Positions 24,173 through 34,871 of a stretch of DNA of 64,000 nt are shown here, piece by piece. A model generated the notes under the pieces. That model was not told the DNA's origin. It saw nothing but the letters and a program-made list of their open reading frames with translations, and ran no database searches. Source of the stretch: Pegea sp. RAD2-039 (taxonomy: Eukaryota > Chordata > Thaliacea > Salpida > Salpidae); assembly GCA_034620365.1 (NCBI GenBank), contig JAQGEQ010000142.1, forward strand, positions 62,001 through 126,000, given 5' to 3'. Numbering within the stretch: the first letter of the stretch is position 1; every line of letters begins with the position of its first letter. Both the position numbers and the translations under genes were made by a program.

Positions 24173-25321
24173 TTAATACTTAAAGGTCTTGCAAGCAGGT
24201 ACGATTTTGGCGTACAGTATTGAATTTTTTTTGCGCTTTTGAGTTGTATATCTTTCGAAGACCCGTTGAATACTAAAATAACACACTACTATGAACCTAA
24301 CTAGTCCATGTGTTAAAATAAGAGGACTAAATATCAATGACCAGATAGACACAAGAAGTTCTTCGTCTTGAACAAAGTTTGACTCAAAGTCCAAATTTAA
24401 GACCAATCCTGAAATGCAAGACAAATCAATAAGTTTTTTGCAGTTTTTCAGTTTATGTTTTACCATATTAAAATTATTTAAAGCTTTAATTTGTTCTATC
24501 TTTAAAAACAGTTTATTATGTTAATTACATGAATCCTAGATTTTTATTTAACTTTATGAACTATTTTCCAGTAGTAAAAAGTGATGTTTACTGATAATCT
24601 ATAAAAAATCAGATTAATTCTTTTGCATATTCTTACAAATCTGTTTATTTAAAAGTTTACTGTTAAACTAAATTTCAGTATTTTTAAACGTGATAATTTA
24701 ACAACTTGATAAAATTATATAATAAAGTAACTAATACAAAGTATATTTATTAAGGCTTAAAAGTTTTGTTGATCTTTTAGTATTTATTTTTACCAGCTGA
24801 AATGTTGAGTGTTGCGAAAATCAACTCCATCAATACACACATCCTCAGATGTAATGTAGGTGTCTTGCACTGGTAATCTATAAGCATTATTGTAGCTTGC
24901 CAAATGAAGCTAGTAATAATCCATATCCAAGGAAGAAAGATTCGTTTTCCTGTTTCATGAGTGATTGTTAAGATTAGTGGATTATCTATAAAAACATATA
25001 ATTCGAAAATACTTACGGAGAAGCCATTCGTACCAACCATCTTCAACATCATGTCCACTTACAGTAAACACAGAAGCCAAGTTGTTCATCGACAAACCAA
25101 CATGAAACACTAAAGCAATTATTATGAGGAAATCTATTGCTTCATGAAATTTGTTGGCCCATTTCAACTTTGCTTGAAGCTTGTTATACCTGTTTATTAA
25201 AAACAAAACTTTAAGTCTTGGTAGCCAAGAAACTTAAATTGCAAAAATTGTTTTAATTTAGATAAGCAATACAAAGTTCATGAAAAAAATCTTACAAAGT
25301 CATGGGTTCAGATTCTTCCAT
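24173..25321 (-). CDS. Four-helix membrane protein, unrecognised (208 aa)
   Basis: Four exons join in phase: 25296-25321 (ATG at 25321, first residues MEESEPMT), 25017-25189, 24794-24985 and 24173-24408 (TAA). Hydrophobic segments lie near residues 25-45 (FLIIIALVFHVGLSM), 85-105 (LPWIWIITSFIWQATIML), 120-140 (CVLMELIFATLNISAG) and 150-180 (VSIWSLIFSPLILTHGLV). A Lys/Arg-rich C-terminus (TTQKRKKNS) follows. This is a tetraspan layout with cytoplasmic ends, but I see no tetraspanin CCG or claudin signature and assign no family. The second intron is only 31 bp. A strong TTTTTTTTACAG acceptor sits ~34 nt before the ATG. Confidence 0.75.
24986..25016 (-). other. 31-bp intron of tetraspan gene
   Basis: Begins GTAAGTATTTTCG and ends TTTTTATAG on the minus strand. 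It joins phase 1 ends of two exons that both encode hydrophobic sequence. Without splicing, the upstream frame would end in a short tail and a stop. Confidence 0.75.
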
Positions 25322-25806
25322 TTCGTTATTTTATGCAAAACTATTTGATCAAAAACTGTAAAAAAAACTTTGAGTTAAATTGGATATAAAAACTAAGAAA
25401 AACTCATAAAGTTGATTTTAAATGACTACTAGAATAACAGATCAACTGTCTCACTTATAAGTCTTTGGCACAAACACAATACCAAATAACAAATGAAATT
25501 CACTTTTGTTTTACTGGTGTCTGAATACTAGAAAAAGAGAAGAAGGTTTTTTGTTGCTGTCTCAATTTTTCGATTTTGTAATTTAAGTTTTTTCGTATGA
25601 ACGTAACGCATGATTGAAACTTAATTTTGTAGAAGCTTTACTGAAGTTTTAGGAATTCTCTTTTTATCATTATATGATAATGCTAGTATCATCACAATCT
25701 TAAACCAGCTTGGTAAAATAAATCAAGCAAAATATATTTTACTGTCAAGTGAGAAGTCAACAGTATTCACCTTATTATAAGGACATTTAGTTCTAATAAT
25801 GATGTC
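25322..25806. other. Upstream region of tetraspan gene
   Basis: AT-rich and non-coding. It carries the probable 5' splice-acceptor for the tetraspan gene near 25356. Confidence 0.5.
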
Positions 25807-26304
25807 TTGCAGGTGATCAAAATCTCATCTGCTGCTCAGTTTCTGATTTTTTTCATAAACTGTTGCCAGGTAACATCCTCTTCCCCATCTCTAAATGCTG
25901 ATCTGAATTTCCAACAGTCTCCTATTTCTAAGAAATTGACTGATAAAATTACTGATGACGTCATGATGCCGAAAATTATGCCGGTGGGTCTATGAAAATC
26001 GGTGAGCGGAGCAGAAATCAACATGCAGCAGTTGAACATTAGTAGAGAGTCTTTAGATAATGAAGAGCTTCATAAAGTTCCAAACTTGATGACATTTGGT
26101 TGCATGGAACCTCTTTCTGATAATTTCTGGAATGATCTTTTGAATTCTATGATCAAGTTATTGGTAGACAATCTTCTACCTTTCACCGCGCAGTTATTTC
26201 GCAATTATTTCATTATTTTAACTTCAAATGTTGTTGTCATGACAAAAGCGATTATATCGCCACGATTTTCCCGTTTATTTGAAAATTATAAACAGATATG
26301 TTGA
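25807..26304 (+). pseudogene. Coding-like plus-strand block with one in-frame TGA
   Basis: One frame is open from about 25807 to 26304 except for a single TGA near 25993. It reads SAAQFLIFFINCCQ, SLNADLNFQQSPISKKL, ISRESLDNEELHKVPN and MEPLSDNFWNDLLNSM. Composition is richer in G and C than the neighbourhood. I do not recognise it. The right end (from ~26190) is shared with the tandem units beginning at ~31449 and ~35798. It is either an exon set with an unseen intron or a relic. Confidence 0.3.
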
Positions 26305-26360
26305 AGTTGATGACGTCACAACTGCACCAGTTATGTTAAATTGAAGTTCTTCTTTCTAAG

Positions 26361-27030
26361 TTAAAGAAATTCGAATAAACTCTCGTCAATGTAGTCTGCA
26401 AAGCCTAAGGCAACAGATTCGCTCGATAGAATGTTGAAGAGGCGAATAAAGATTGGAGATATGTCTTTCATAGCTGAAGAAGTTTGAAAAACGTTTTCAT
26501 CAATTATGAACAGATCTGTGTAAATTGAGTAAAATTCATCTGAATTAATAATCCATCAATATCAAATGCTGATAATAAATGTAGGGTCCTTGCTGTCATT
26601 GAGACGATCTCAATAAAGTTTACAAATATTAGAAGAGAAGACTTTCAAGGAATAAGTTAACTTAAAACTACAAAAACTGATTTGGAAATGTCGATAAATA
26701 GTTCATCAAACATGAAGCTGATCCACAAAATATCGATCAAATACTTGCTTAAAGTTCACCTAGGCGTATCATGTTGGTTGTCATGGCGACGCAGTTGATG
26801 TTTTTGAAGTTCGAAAATTGATGTTACTCGAAGTGACTGAAGTTTAATGAAGCGTAAAGTGAATTTTCCAACTTTATTGCTGACAACATGAAAGGCTCGC
26901 GCCAAAATGTGATAAGGTCAGAAAAGTACACTAGAAAAAAAAATTTTCTCAAGTTAGCGGAAACAAAAACGATCAATCGATCAACTCGATGGCGCGTTTT
27001 ACGAGTTGTTGTCAGGGCAATCAATTTTTA
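26361..27030 (-). CDS. Unrecognised gene with tiny introns, unit C1
   Basis: Exons joining in phase: 26829-~27030 (ends LENSLYASLNFSHF; its last base may be 26828), 26669-26717 (MFDELFIDISKSVFV), 26512-26641 (LLIFVNFIEIVSMTARTL) and 26361-26473 (ISPIFIRLFNILSSES, TAA). Introns are about 110, 27 (26642-26668) and 38 bp (26474-26511). The 27-bp gap contains in-frame TAA and TGA and has the same length in all three tandem units. The product is helix-rich and resembles the end of a larger helical-repeat protein; the family is unknown and the 5' end was not found. In C2 and C3 a one-base difference in the third exon breaks the frame, so C1 looks like the best copy. C1 stops at TAA where C2 and C3 have CAA. 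Confidence 0.45.
26642..26668 (-). other. Putative 27-bp intron
   Basis: Starts GTTTTAAG and ends TTGAAAG on the minus strand. It is a multiple of three but contains two in-frame stops. The same length and ends are seen in units C2 and C3. Confidence 0.5.
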
Positions 27031-28044
27031 AATAAAATAGAATGACAAGGAAGTGGCCACCTGACAGCCGATAAAAAAATCGGAAGGATGATGACGTCCT
27101 TTCAAAATTGACATCACTAACAAACAAACAAGTAAATTATACGGGCTGGATAGATATGACATCGCAGAAAAGTCCTTGAAATGCGATTCAGACAAGATCA
27201 CTTTTATACTAAGAGAGATTGGACAATTGACTGTTCATTATTCGCTGTAATCAAAATTTTTCTAAAATCAACTCTTCATTATTGTTCTTTGATAATCAGT
27301 GATGATGTCAAGACATAATGACGTCACTTGACTAACCATTTGCATAACAAAGAACATTGTATCAACGTTTTCAGGCGTATTTTGCTCTAATGGAAGGTAT
27401 ACTATGACACCCAGATAATATCATCATATAAAAGCTATCTATAAAATCGACCTTTTTTAAACAAAACTTTTTATTGAATTAAGTTCTGAATTATTCGAGA
27501 ATATCTTTAAATGAACCAGCAACAAACTAACATATAAGCACTAAAAACCACTATTCGATCAAATAATAAATTTTCATTGAGATTACTTGACTTACTGAAA
27601 ACATGGGTTTGATTAAACATTTAAAGTACTTGATTGCTAAAACAGTTATAGAAACGAAAATCTGCAGATCCAAGCAATGATTGTAAAACGCAAAAAGTAT
27701 TATCATTTTATGGCATAAAATTATTAGTAGTATGTGGTTATATTTGGCAAATGTATATATCAGGATACTCTTTAAAATCAGAAACATTTTGTAAAATTTC
27801 ATAGCTAGCAATATTGCAATTATTTTTCTGTTAATGTTGTATAGCTTTTGCTTTCTTATTTGATGTTTATTTATATTACCTAAATATTTTGCATAGAGGA
27901 TCAAAAGATTATTTTCACCTGAGTTTAAAGCAGTAAGGTTTATCAAAAAGTAATTTTGATTACAATTATTAATGGTTTTCATGTTGTACTTCATTATTTC
28001 TTCTTCCTGTTTTCATTACTTTAAAAAAGCTAAGTTTACTAAAT
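27031..28044. other. Unit C1 intergenic with CRE-like motifs
   Basis: Holds possible further decayed minus-strand coding (~27040-27200, reading NFERTSSSFRFFYRLSGG). Palindromic TGACGTCA-type words occur near 27088 and 27318. The 147-codon minus-strand frame at 27551-27994 is probably not a gene (see rejected items). Confidence 0.4.
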
Positions 28045-28911
28045 ATGAGTGACTCAAAACAATCAGGGTGTCAATCAAAAAAGGCTTTTTATGCTTTGCA
28101 AAATTATAAAATAAAACATGGCAACAGTTTTAACTTCTGTCATCAAGTTTACAAAAATGCTCAAGTGAAGCGCTTTTACTACTCTGCGGAAGTGCTTGGT
28201 CCGGGTTGGCTGCGACATGTTAGTATTCGGCCAAAACGAGGTAAAGATGTTTACTATGAACGTCCTCCTGGAGACTTGGGAAAATCTTCGTTTTCTTTAA
28301 TCCCTAATCAGAATCGATTGAGAAGTATCACTGAGTTGCAGTTAGAATGGCCTCAGTTTAACATTAATAAACAAACCTTCATATATCATCAAGGCATTAT
28401 CAAGAATGAAAAGGAGTTTTATAATGAAAATTTATCAAATTTTTCAACAAGTGCTCAATTAGATTCAAATTTCTGGAAAAATTACTCACAAAGAGATTTA
28501 ACTAATTTTGAGAAAAAAGTTGTTTATAACGCTTTGGTAAAATGTCTTTCACTCTATTTTTTCACACAAAATCCAAAGTATCTTAAAATACAAAATTATG
28601 CAGCAATTCAACGATCAGAGGACCTAAATTATTTCCTTAAATTTATCAAAAGTCATGAGTTCACTGGTGGAAGTGCTGAAGAAATCGAAGGAATTGAAGA
28701 TATTTTGTTTATACTTATTGCACGTGTAACTGATCTGGATATATGTTTTGGTTTACCTAGCAATTTAGATCTTGTATTATCACTGCAGCACAAAAATAGA
28801 AGTTACTTTAAGGCTTACTGTAATAATTACAAAATAAATTCTATGGATAACGAAATTATAAATCTTAAGTTGGATTTTTTGATTGATGAGCTTATAAAAG
28901 TATGCATTTGA
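28045..28911 (+). CDS. MBD-like (methyl-CpG-binding-domain) protein, intronless, 288 aa
   Basis: Single uninterrupted frame, ATG at 28045, TGA at 28909-28911. Residues ~50-98 resemble the MBD/TAM fold: LGPGWLRHVSIRPKRGKDVYY, then PPGD, a ~14-residue insertion, and LRSITEL. In MBD proteins LxPGW, the V-x-R strand, DVYYxxPxG and LRSxxEL follow in this order, so the match is in sequence and spacing. The remaining ~190 residues are helix-rich and unrecognised. A role in methyl-DNA or chromatin binding is inferred from the family; whether the methyl-CpG contacts are retained is not certain. Lack of introns among intron-rich neighbours could mean a retrocopy. In unit C2 only the first ~21 and last ~15 codons remain. 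Confidence 0.6.
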   Translation: MSDSKQSGCQSKKAFYALQNYKIKHGNSFNFCHQVYKNAQVKRFYYSAEVLGPGWLRHVSIRPKRGKDVYYERPPGDLGKSSFSLIPNQNRLRSITELQLEWPQFNINKQTFIYHQGIIKNEKEFYNENLSNFSTSAQLDSNFWKNYSQRDLTNFEKKVVYNALVKCLSLYFFTQNPKYLKIQNYAAIQRSEDLNYFLKFIKSHEFTGGSAEEIEGIEDILFILIARVTDLDICFGLPSNLDLVLSLQHKNRSYFKAYCNNYKINSMDNEIINLKLDFLIDELIKVCI

Positions 28912-29949
28912 TAATTAAAACTATATGAGCTGCTTGTTTAAACTTAAATTGTAGTCGTTTTCTATATATATTTTTTTAGACAGTGTATATAAATTTAACT
29001 GCAAAAATTCTCTCATCTGTTTTGTTTTATCTGTAATAAAAAAAATTATTTTCGTTTATTCCGATTCTTAATAAGATTGGCAAGTCCATTGAAAAAGAAT
29101 TAATAATTTATTCGTCGTTTTAACCTTAACAAAAGTTATAAATATCATTCATTTTGTTAAGTGTTAGTTGAAGTTTTGGTAAAAGATCAGGGTTGTAGCA
29201 AAGTTTGTAAGAAAAGACTTATGAAGATTTTATAAAGTGTTTAATTTAATACACAGAATTATAGCTTTTGATTTTCATAATGAGGAAAGACCACAAATTT
29301 TTAGCAATAATGTTATCTGTGGTATCTCTAACTTCTCTTATTGATTTTCTAAAAATCAATGAAATAACAAAAATATATATAATTTGTTAAGCTCGTTTAG
29401 CCAGTAATCAATTTTTGTGATCAAGTTGCTAAAGAGTAATCTATATGTATCAAGAGATCAGAAAAACTTGAAACATAATTTTATATAAATGTCAATCAAA
29501 ATGTAATCCATCTAAGCTTTAAAAATGTTTTATTACAGACAAATCTAAACAAACATTTTAATAATGATTAAAAAAGTGTATTTTAATAGAAATACAAATT
29601 TAAACAAAAAGATGGTAAGTCATGTGATTTAAGATTAAAAAGAAACTTTTATAAGTAGAAAATAATATTTTCTTTAGATTGTAGAAAGCTCAAATTTCTC
29701 TGATATAGATTTATTTCTGAAAGTTGATATTAAAAGATGTTTGAGACTGATGTTTGCAATTATTTTATATTTTAGATCCTCTAGGAAACTTCAAAATAAA
29801 TTGTTATCTTTCTTAAGATTTACTAGAAATCAAACAATGGAATTAAAAAGTTGTATCAATCGATTAGTGGCCAAAAAATATTATATAAAACAAAAGTAGT
29901 AATCATTAAGATTTATAAAAATAAAAGTCTGTACACAATACAATCTAAG
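28912..29949. other. Unit C1 AT-rich non-coding
   Basis: Downstream of the MBD-like gene, parallel to 33447-34490 in C2. No exon recognised. Confidence 0.6.
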
Positions 29950-30138
29950 TTCAATACAGTCCTGCTTAGTGGCGAAGGGGTTACTACACCTACCTTCTAG
30001 CTCGGAAGTATTGGGTTCGACCCCAGGTGGAGACATATAAAACTCCTGAAAAAACCATAAAAACTCGTGAGAATGTGTGTTAGAGAGATGTGCTCTCTTT
30101 AGGCACCCTCTTTCGTATTTATATTATAAATAAATAAG
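29950..30138 (+). mobile_element. tRNA-derived SINE
   Basis: A head of ~80 bp looks like a tRNA gene. It has an A-box-like TGCTTAGTGGCGAAGG and a B-box GGGTTCGACCCC with a plausible T-arm. A non-tRNA body follows, with CTCCTGAAAAAACCATAAAA and AGGCACCCTCTTTCG, then a TAAATAAATAAG tail. The matching site in unit C2 (near 34487) is empty and reads straight through CAATCTAAGAAAAATG, so this is an insertion (or a rare precise loss) after the C1/C2 duplication. The target duplication is short, at most TAAG. A diverged relative with the same CTCCTGAAAAA body is at ~43985-44110. Confidence 0.8.
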
Positions 30139-30279
30139 AAAAATATGGTTGTAGTATTGATCACATTTGAAACTAGTATTGATCATCTTTCTATTACAAC
30201 ATCACTATCGACTCTTTATTTTAAAAAACATTTTGACTGAACCAGCTTTCTTTGAAATTTTCATAAATTCCATTTTATA

Positions 30280-30521
30280 ATTTAAGTGCTATTTCTATAG
30301 GTAAATGGCCAACAGAAAGAAGAGGCCTCAGATTGTCACTTGCTACTTTTTTCTTGATCTTACCATATCGTTTTGAATCATTTGTAATATTTTGCAGCGT
30401 TGCTTGTTGATTGGTTGTTTGATTATTCGACACTGGTTGCACTGATTTGATACTTCTTAGAACCCCTTTAACTCTACTCGTTTTTGTTTTCTTCATCAAG
30501 ATGTTCAAGATCTTGTTGATT
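30280..30521 (-). pseudogene. Remnant of small basic-protein last exon, unit C1
   Basis: After an AG at ~30522 the sequence reads QQDLEHLDEENKNE and then TAG, parallel to QQELGHLDEKTTEN in the last exon at 7142-7324. Further left, Lys-rich sequence continues in a shifted frame. No upstream exons of that gene were identified here. The same remnant lies at ~34620-34871 in C2. It links the two tandem arrays of the window to one gene family. Confidence 0.5.
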
Positions 30522-31440
30522 CTAGTTTTAACAAAAATCTAAATCCCTAACTAAAACGATTTTTAAGTTACCAAAAGAAAAAAGTAAAAACGTCTAGTTT
30601 ATGATGAGATCAGTTGTTTATATCAAATAACGATTACTCTTATATCTTAAGGTTCAAACTTTCATTTAAGATTAATCATAATATTTTTAATATTTTCAAA
30701 AATACAGAACTGTTTGCCAACCGCTGGACAATTAGATTTAATCAATTAATCTTCCAGAACTTGATTTTACTTCTAATAATTTTGACAGATAAGGAGATAT
30801 TTCAATCAAATCATAGTTGCATTAAAACTTAACAAATCTTTTAATGTACAACTGATTTCTCAAGTATTGAAAAAACAATTTTATAGAAATATTCTAAAAA
30901 CTGCTAACTTACGTCATCTCTTGTTTATATCACAATACCAATAAACTCTTCTTGGAGTACTTCTTCTAAGGGTTTATTCATCGTGCATGAATGATACAAA
31001 TGAAAAATTTTGAAAATATTTTTCCAAAACAAAAAGACAAAATAGTTACAGAAGATTGTCGGAAGTATACAAATATGTAATAAATGGAAAAATTAATTGA
31101 TTACTTTTATTAAAAGAGTAACAGGAAACCTGTCTACAAAAGTTTACGATGAGCTTTAGTTACAAATTTTACTTTCTAGAGGAATGAAAATTACTATTTC
31201 TATTTATAAATTTATATTTTCAAAAAGCTTTCATTGTTAGTACAATCTAAAACAAATGAAACTCACTTTCATCTGTTGATATAAGAAACTATTTTAAAAG
31301 TTTATATCTAATAATACTGAAATGTTTAAAAATCTATCTATATATAACTAAATGTAACTTAACTTGAAATGACATCTATAAAGTTAAAAAATTATCTTTT
31401 AAAAAGTTTAGAACAAAATGAGAATAAATATTTAGAATAT
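30522..31440. other. Unit C1 right end, AT-rich
   Basis: Nearly identical to ~34870-35790 in C2. No coding signal; small open frames in both units are AT-rich chance frames. Confidence 0.6.
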
Positions 31441-31609
31441 TGCAACCTTACACCGCACATTTTCATCATTTCAATTACAAATATTGTTGTCATGATAAAA
31501 CTGCATCAGCTGCCAGGATTTTCTCGTTTATTTGAAAATTTAAAAAAAAGACGTTAAAGTTGATGACGACACAACTGCGCAAGTTACGTTAAATTGAATT
31601 TCTTGCGCC

Positions 31610-32275
31610 TAAGTTGCAGAAAGTCGATTAAACTCTCATCAATGTAGTCTGCAAGGTTTCGGGCAAACGATTCTTGCGATATAATGTTGAAGAAACAAAT
31701 AAAGATTGGAGATGTGTTTTTGATAGCTGATGAAATTTAAAAAACATTTTTATCAATTATGAACAGATTCGTAAAAATTGAGTAAAATTCATCTGAATTA
31801 ATAATCTATCAATATCAAAAGCTGAAAGAAAAATAAAGGGTCCTTGCTGTCATTGAGACGATCTCAATGAAGTTTACAAATATTTGAAGTGAGAACTTTC
31901 AAAGAATAAATTAACTTAAAACTAGAAAAACTGATTTCCAAATGCCGATAAATAGTTTATCAAACATGAAACTGATCCACAAAATATCGATCAAATACTT
32001 GCTTGAAGTTCACCTAGGCGTATCATGTTGGTTGTCATGGCGACGCAGTTGATGTTTTTGAAGTTCGAAAATTGATGTTACTCGAAGTGACTGAAGTTTA
32101 ATGAAGCGTAAAGTGAATTTCTCCATTTTATTGCAGACAACATGAAAAGCTCGCGCCAAAATGTGATCAGTCCCGAGAAGTACAAAAGAAAAAAAAATTT
32201 TTTTTTAAATTAGCGGAAACCAACACGATTTAGCGATCTACTCGATGGCGCGTCTTATGAGTTGTTGTCAGGGCA
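31610..32275 (-). pseudogene. Copy of unrecognised tiny-intron gene, unit C2
   Basis: Homologue of 26361-27030. The 27-bp intron is kept, but the third exon has one extra base before the SFDI segment, which creates TGA. The C-terminal exon reads FICFFNIISQESFARNLAD and extends past the point where C1 stops (DFLQLRRKKFNLT), which is probably the ancestral ending. Confidence 0.45.
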
Positions 32276-33296
32276 ATCAATTTTTAAATAAAATAGAATG
32301 ACAAGGAAGTGGCCACCTGACAGCCGATAAAAAGATCGGAAGGATGATGACGTCCTTTCAAAATTGACATCACTAACAAACAAGTAAATTATATGGGCTG
32401 GATATATATGACGTCACAGAAAAGTCATTGAAATGCAATTCAGACAAGGCCATCTTATACTGAGAGAGAATGGACAATTGACTGTTCATTTTTCGCTGTA
32501 ATCAAAATTCTTCTAAAATCAACTCTTCATTATTGTTCTTTTATAATCAGTGATGATGTAAAGACATAATGACGTCACTTGACTAACCATTTGCATAATA
32601 TAGAACATTGTATTAACTTTTTCAGGCGTATTTTGCTCTAATGGAAGGTATACTATGTCACCCAGACAATATCATCATATAAAAGCTATCATGAAAAGCG
32701 ACCTTTTTTATACAAAACTTTTTATTGAATAAAGTTCTGAAGTATTAGAGAATATCTTTAAATGAACAAGCAACAAACTAACATATAAGCACCAAAAACC
32801 ACTATTCGATCAAATAATAAATTTTCATTGAGATTACTTGACTTACTGAAAACATGGGTTTGATTAAACATTTAAAGTACTTGATTGCTAAAACAGTTAT
32901 AGAAACGAAAATCTGCAGATCCAAGCAATGATTGTAAAACGCAAAAAGTATTATCATTTTATGGCCTAAAATTATTAGTAGTATGTGGTTATATTTGGCA
33001 AATGTATATATCAGGATACTCTTTAAAATCAAAAACATTTTGTAAAATTTCATAGCTAGCAATACTGCAATTATTTTTCTGTTAATGTTGTATAGCTTTT
33101 GCTTTCTTATTTGATGTTTATTTATTTTACCTAAATATTTTGCATAGAGGATCAAAAGATTATTTTCACCTGAGTTTAAAGCAGTAAGGTTTATCAAAAA
33201 GTAATTTTGATTACAAGTATTAATGGTTTTCATGTTGTACTTCATTATTTCTTCTTCCTGTTTTCATTACTTTAAAAAAGTTAAGTTTACTAAATA

Positions 33297-33447
33297 TGAG
33301 TGACTCAAAACAATCAGGGTGTCAATCAAAAAAGGCTTTTTATGCTTTGCAAAATTATATAAGTTGTTATTATAATTATATAAGTTATATAAGTTATTAT
33401 AAGTTGTTTTTTTTGATTGATGAGCTTGTAAAAGTATGCATTTGATA
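33297..33447 (+). pseudogene. Internal-deletion remnant of MBD-like gene, unit C2
   Basis: The first ~21 codons of the 28045 gene (MSDSKQSGCQSKKAFYALQN) are followed by ~50 bp of a TATAAGTTATTATAAGTTG-type low-complexity filler at ~33357-33407. The last ~15 codons (LIDELVKVCI) and TGA follow. The MBD region is gone. Confidence 0.85.
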
Positions 33448-34619
33448 ATTAAAACTGTATGAGCTGCTTGTTTAAACTTAAATTGTAGTCGTTTTTTATG
33501 TAAATTTTTTATAGACAGTGTATATAAATTAAACTGCAAAAATTCTTTCATCTGTTTTGTATTTTCTGTAATAAAAATAATAATTTTCGTTTATTCAGAT
33601 TCTTAATAAGATTGGCAAGTCCATTGAAAAATAATTAATAATTTATTCGTCTTTTTAACCTTAACAAAAGCTATAAATATCATTCATCCTGTTAAGTGTT
33701 AGTTGAAGTTTTGGTAAAAGATCAGGGTTGTAGCAAAGTTTGTAAGAAAAGACTTATGAAGATTTTATAAAGTTTTTAATTTTATACACAATATTTTAGC
33801 TTTTGATTTTCATAATGAGAAAAGACAAATAATTTATAGCAATAATGTTATCTGTGGTATCTCTAACTTCTCATATTAATTTTCTAAAAATCAATGAAAT
33901 AACAAAAATATATTCAATTTGTTAAGCTCTTTTAGCCAGTCATCAATTTTTTTGATCAAGTTGCTAAAGAGTAATCTATATGTATCAAGAGATCAAAAAA
34001 ACATGAAGCTTAATTTTATGTAAATGTCAATCAAAATATAATTGCTTCTAAGCCTTAACAATGTTTTATTACAGGCAAATCTAAACAACCAAATTAATAA
34101 TGATTAAAAAAGTGTACTTCAATTAGAAATACAAATTTAAACAAAAAGATGGTAAGTCATGTGATTTAAGATTAAATAGAAGCTTTTATGAGTAGAAAAT
34201 AATATTTTCGTTAGATTGTAGAAAGCTCAAATTTCTATGATATAGATTGTTTTCTGAAAGTTGATATTAAAAGATGTTCGAGAATGATGTTTGCAATTAT
34301 TTTATATTTTAGATCCTCTTGGAAACTTCAAAATAAATTGTTATCTTTTTAGAAATTTACTTGATATTAAACAATGAAATTAAAAAGTTGTATCGATCCA
34401 TTAGTTGCCAAAAAATATTATATAAAACAAAAGTAGTAATCATTAAGATTTATAAAAATAAAAGTCTGTACACAATACAATCTAAGAAAAATGTGGTTGT
34501 AGTATTAATCACATTTGAAACTAGTATTGATCATCTTTCTATTACAACATTTCTATCGACTCATTATATTAAGTAACATTTTGACTGAACCAGCTTTCTT
34601 TGAAATTTTCATAAATTTT
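33448..34619. other. Unit C2 AT-rich non-coding with empty SINE site
   Basis: Parallel to 28912-30270. The uninterrupted site corresponding to the SINE insertion is at about 34487. Confidence 0.7.
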
Positions 34620-34871
34620 TATTTTGTAATTTAAGTGTTATTGTTAAAGGTAAATGGCCAACAAAAAGAAGAGGCCTCAGGTTGTCACTTTCTACTTTTT
34701 TCTTGATTTTACAAAATCGTTCTGAATCATTTGTAATCTTCTGCAGCGTTGCTTGTTTATTGGTTGTTTGAATTTACGACACTGGTTGCAGTGATTAGAT
34801 ACTTCTTAGAACCCCTTTAACTCTTCTTGTTTTTGTTTTCTTTATTAAGATGTTCAAGATCTTGTTGATTC
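34620..34871 (-). pseudogene. Remnant of small basic-protein last exon, unit C2
   Basis: Same remnant as at 30280-30521 with further substitutions. No intact frame. Confidence 0.45.

Larger units (their letters stand above)
26190..31440. repeat. Tandem array unit C1 (~5.2 kb)
   Basis: Matches 31441-35790 (C2) nearly end to end and 35791-37075 (C3) in part. It contains an unrecognised minus-strand gene, the MBD-like gene, a SINE and a remnant of the small basic-protein last exon. It is longer than C2 because C2 has lost most of the MBD-like gene and lacks the SINE. Confidence 0.9.

Noticed and set aside
27551-27994. 147-codon minus-strand frame, also open at 32802-33245
   Set aside because: The two frames differ by only a few bases and most of those change the amino acid. 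The shared openness reflects a recent duplication, not constraint. Composition is that of AT-rich DNA and there are no domains.
33267-33551. 94-codon minus-strand frame
   Set aside because: It arises from the low-complexity filler at the MBD-gene deletion scar in unit C2.
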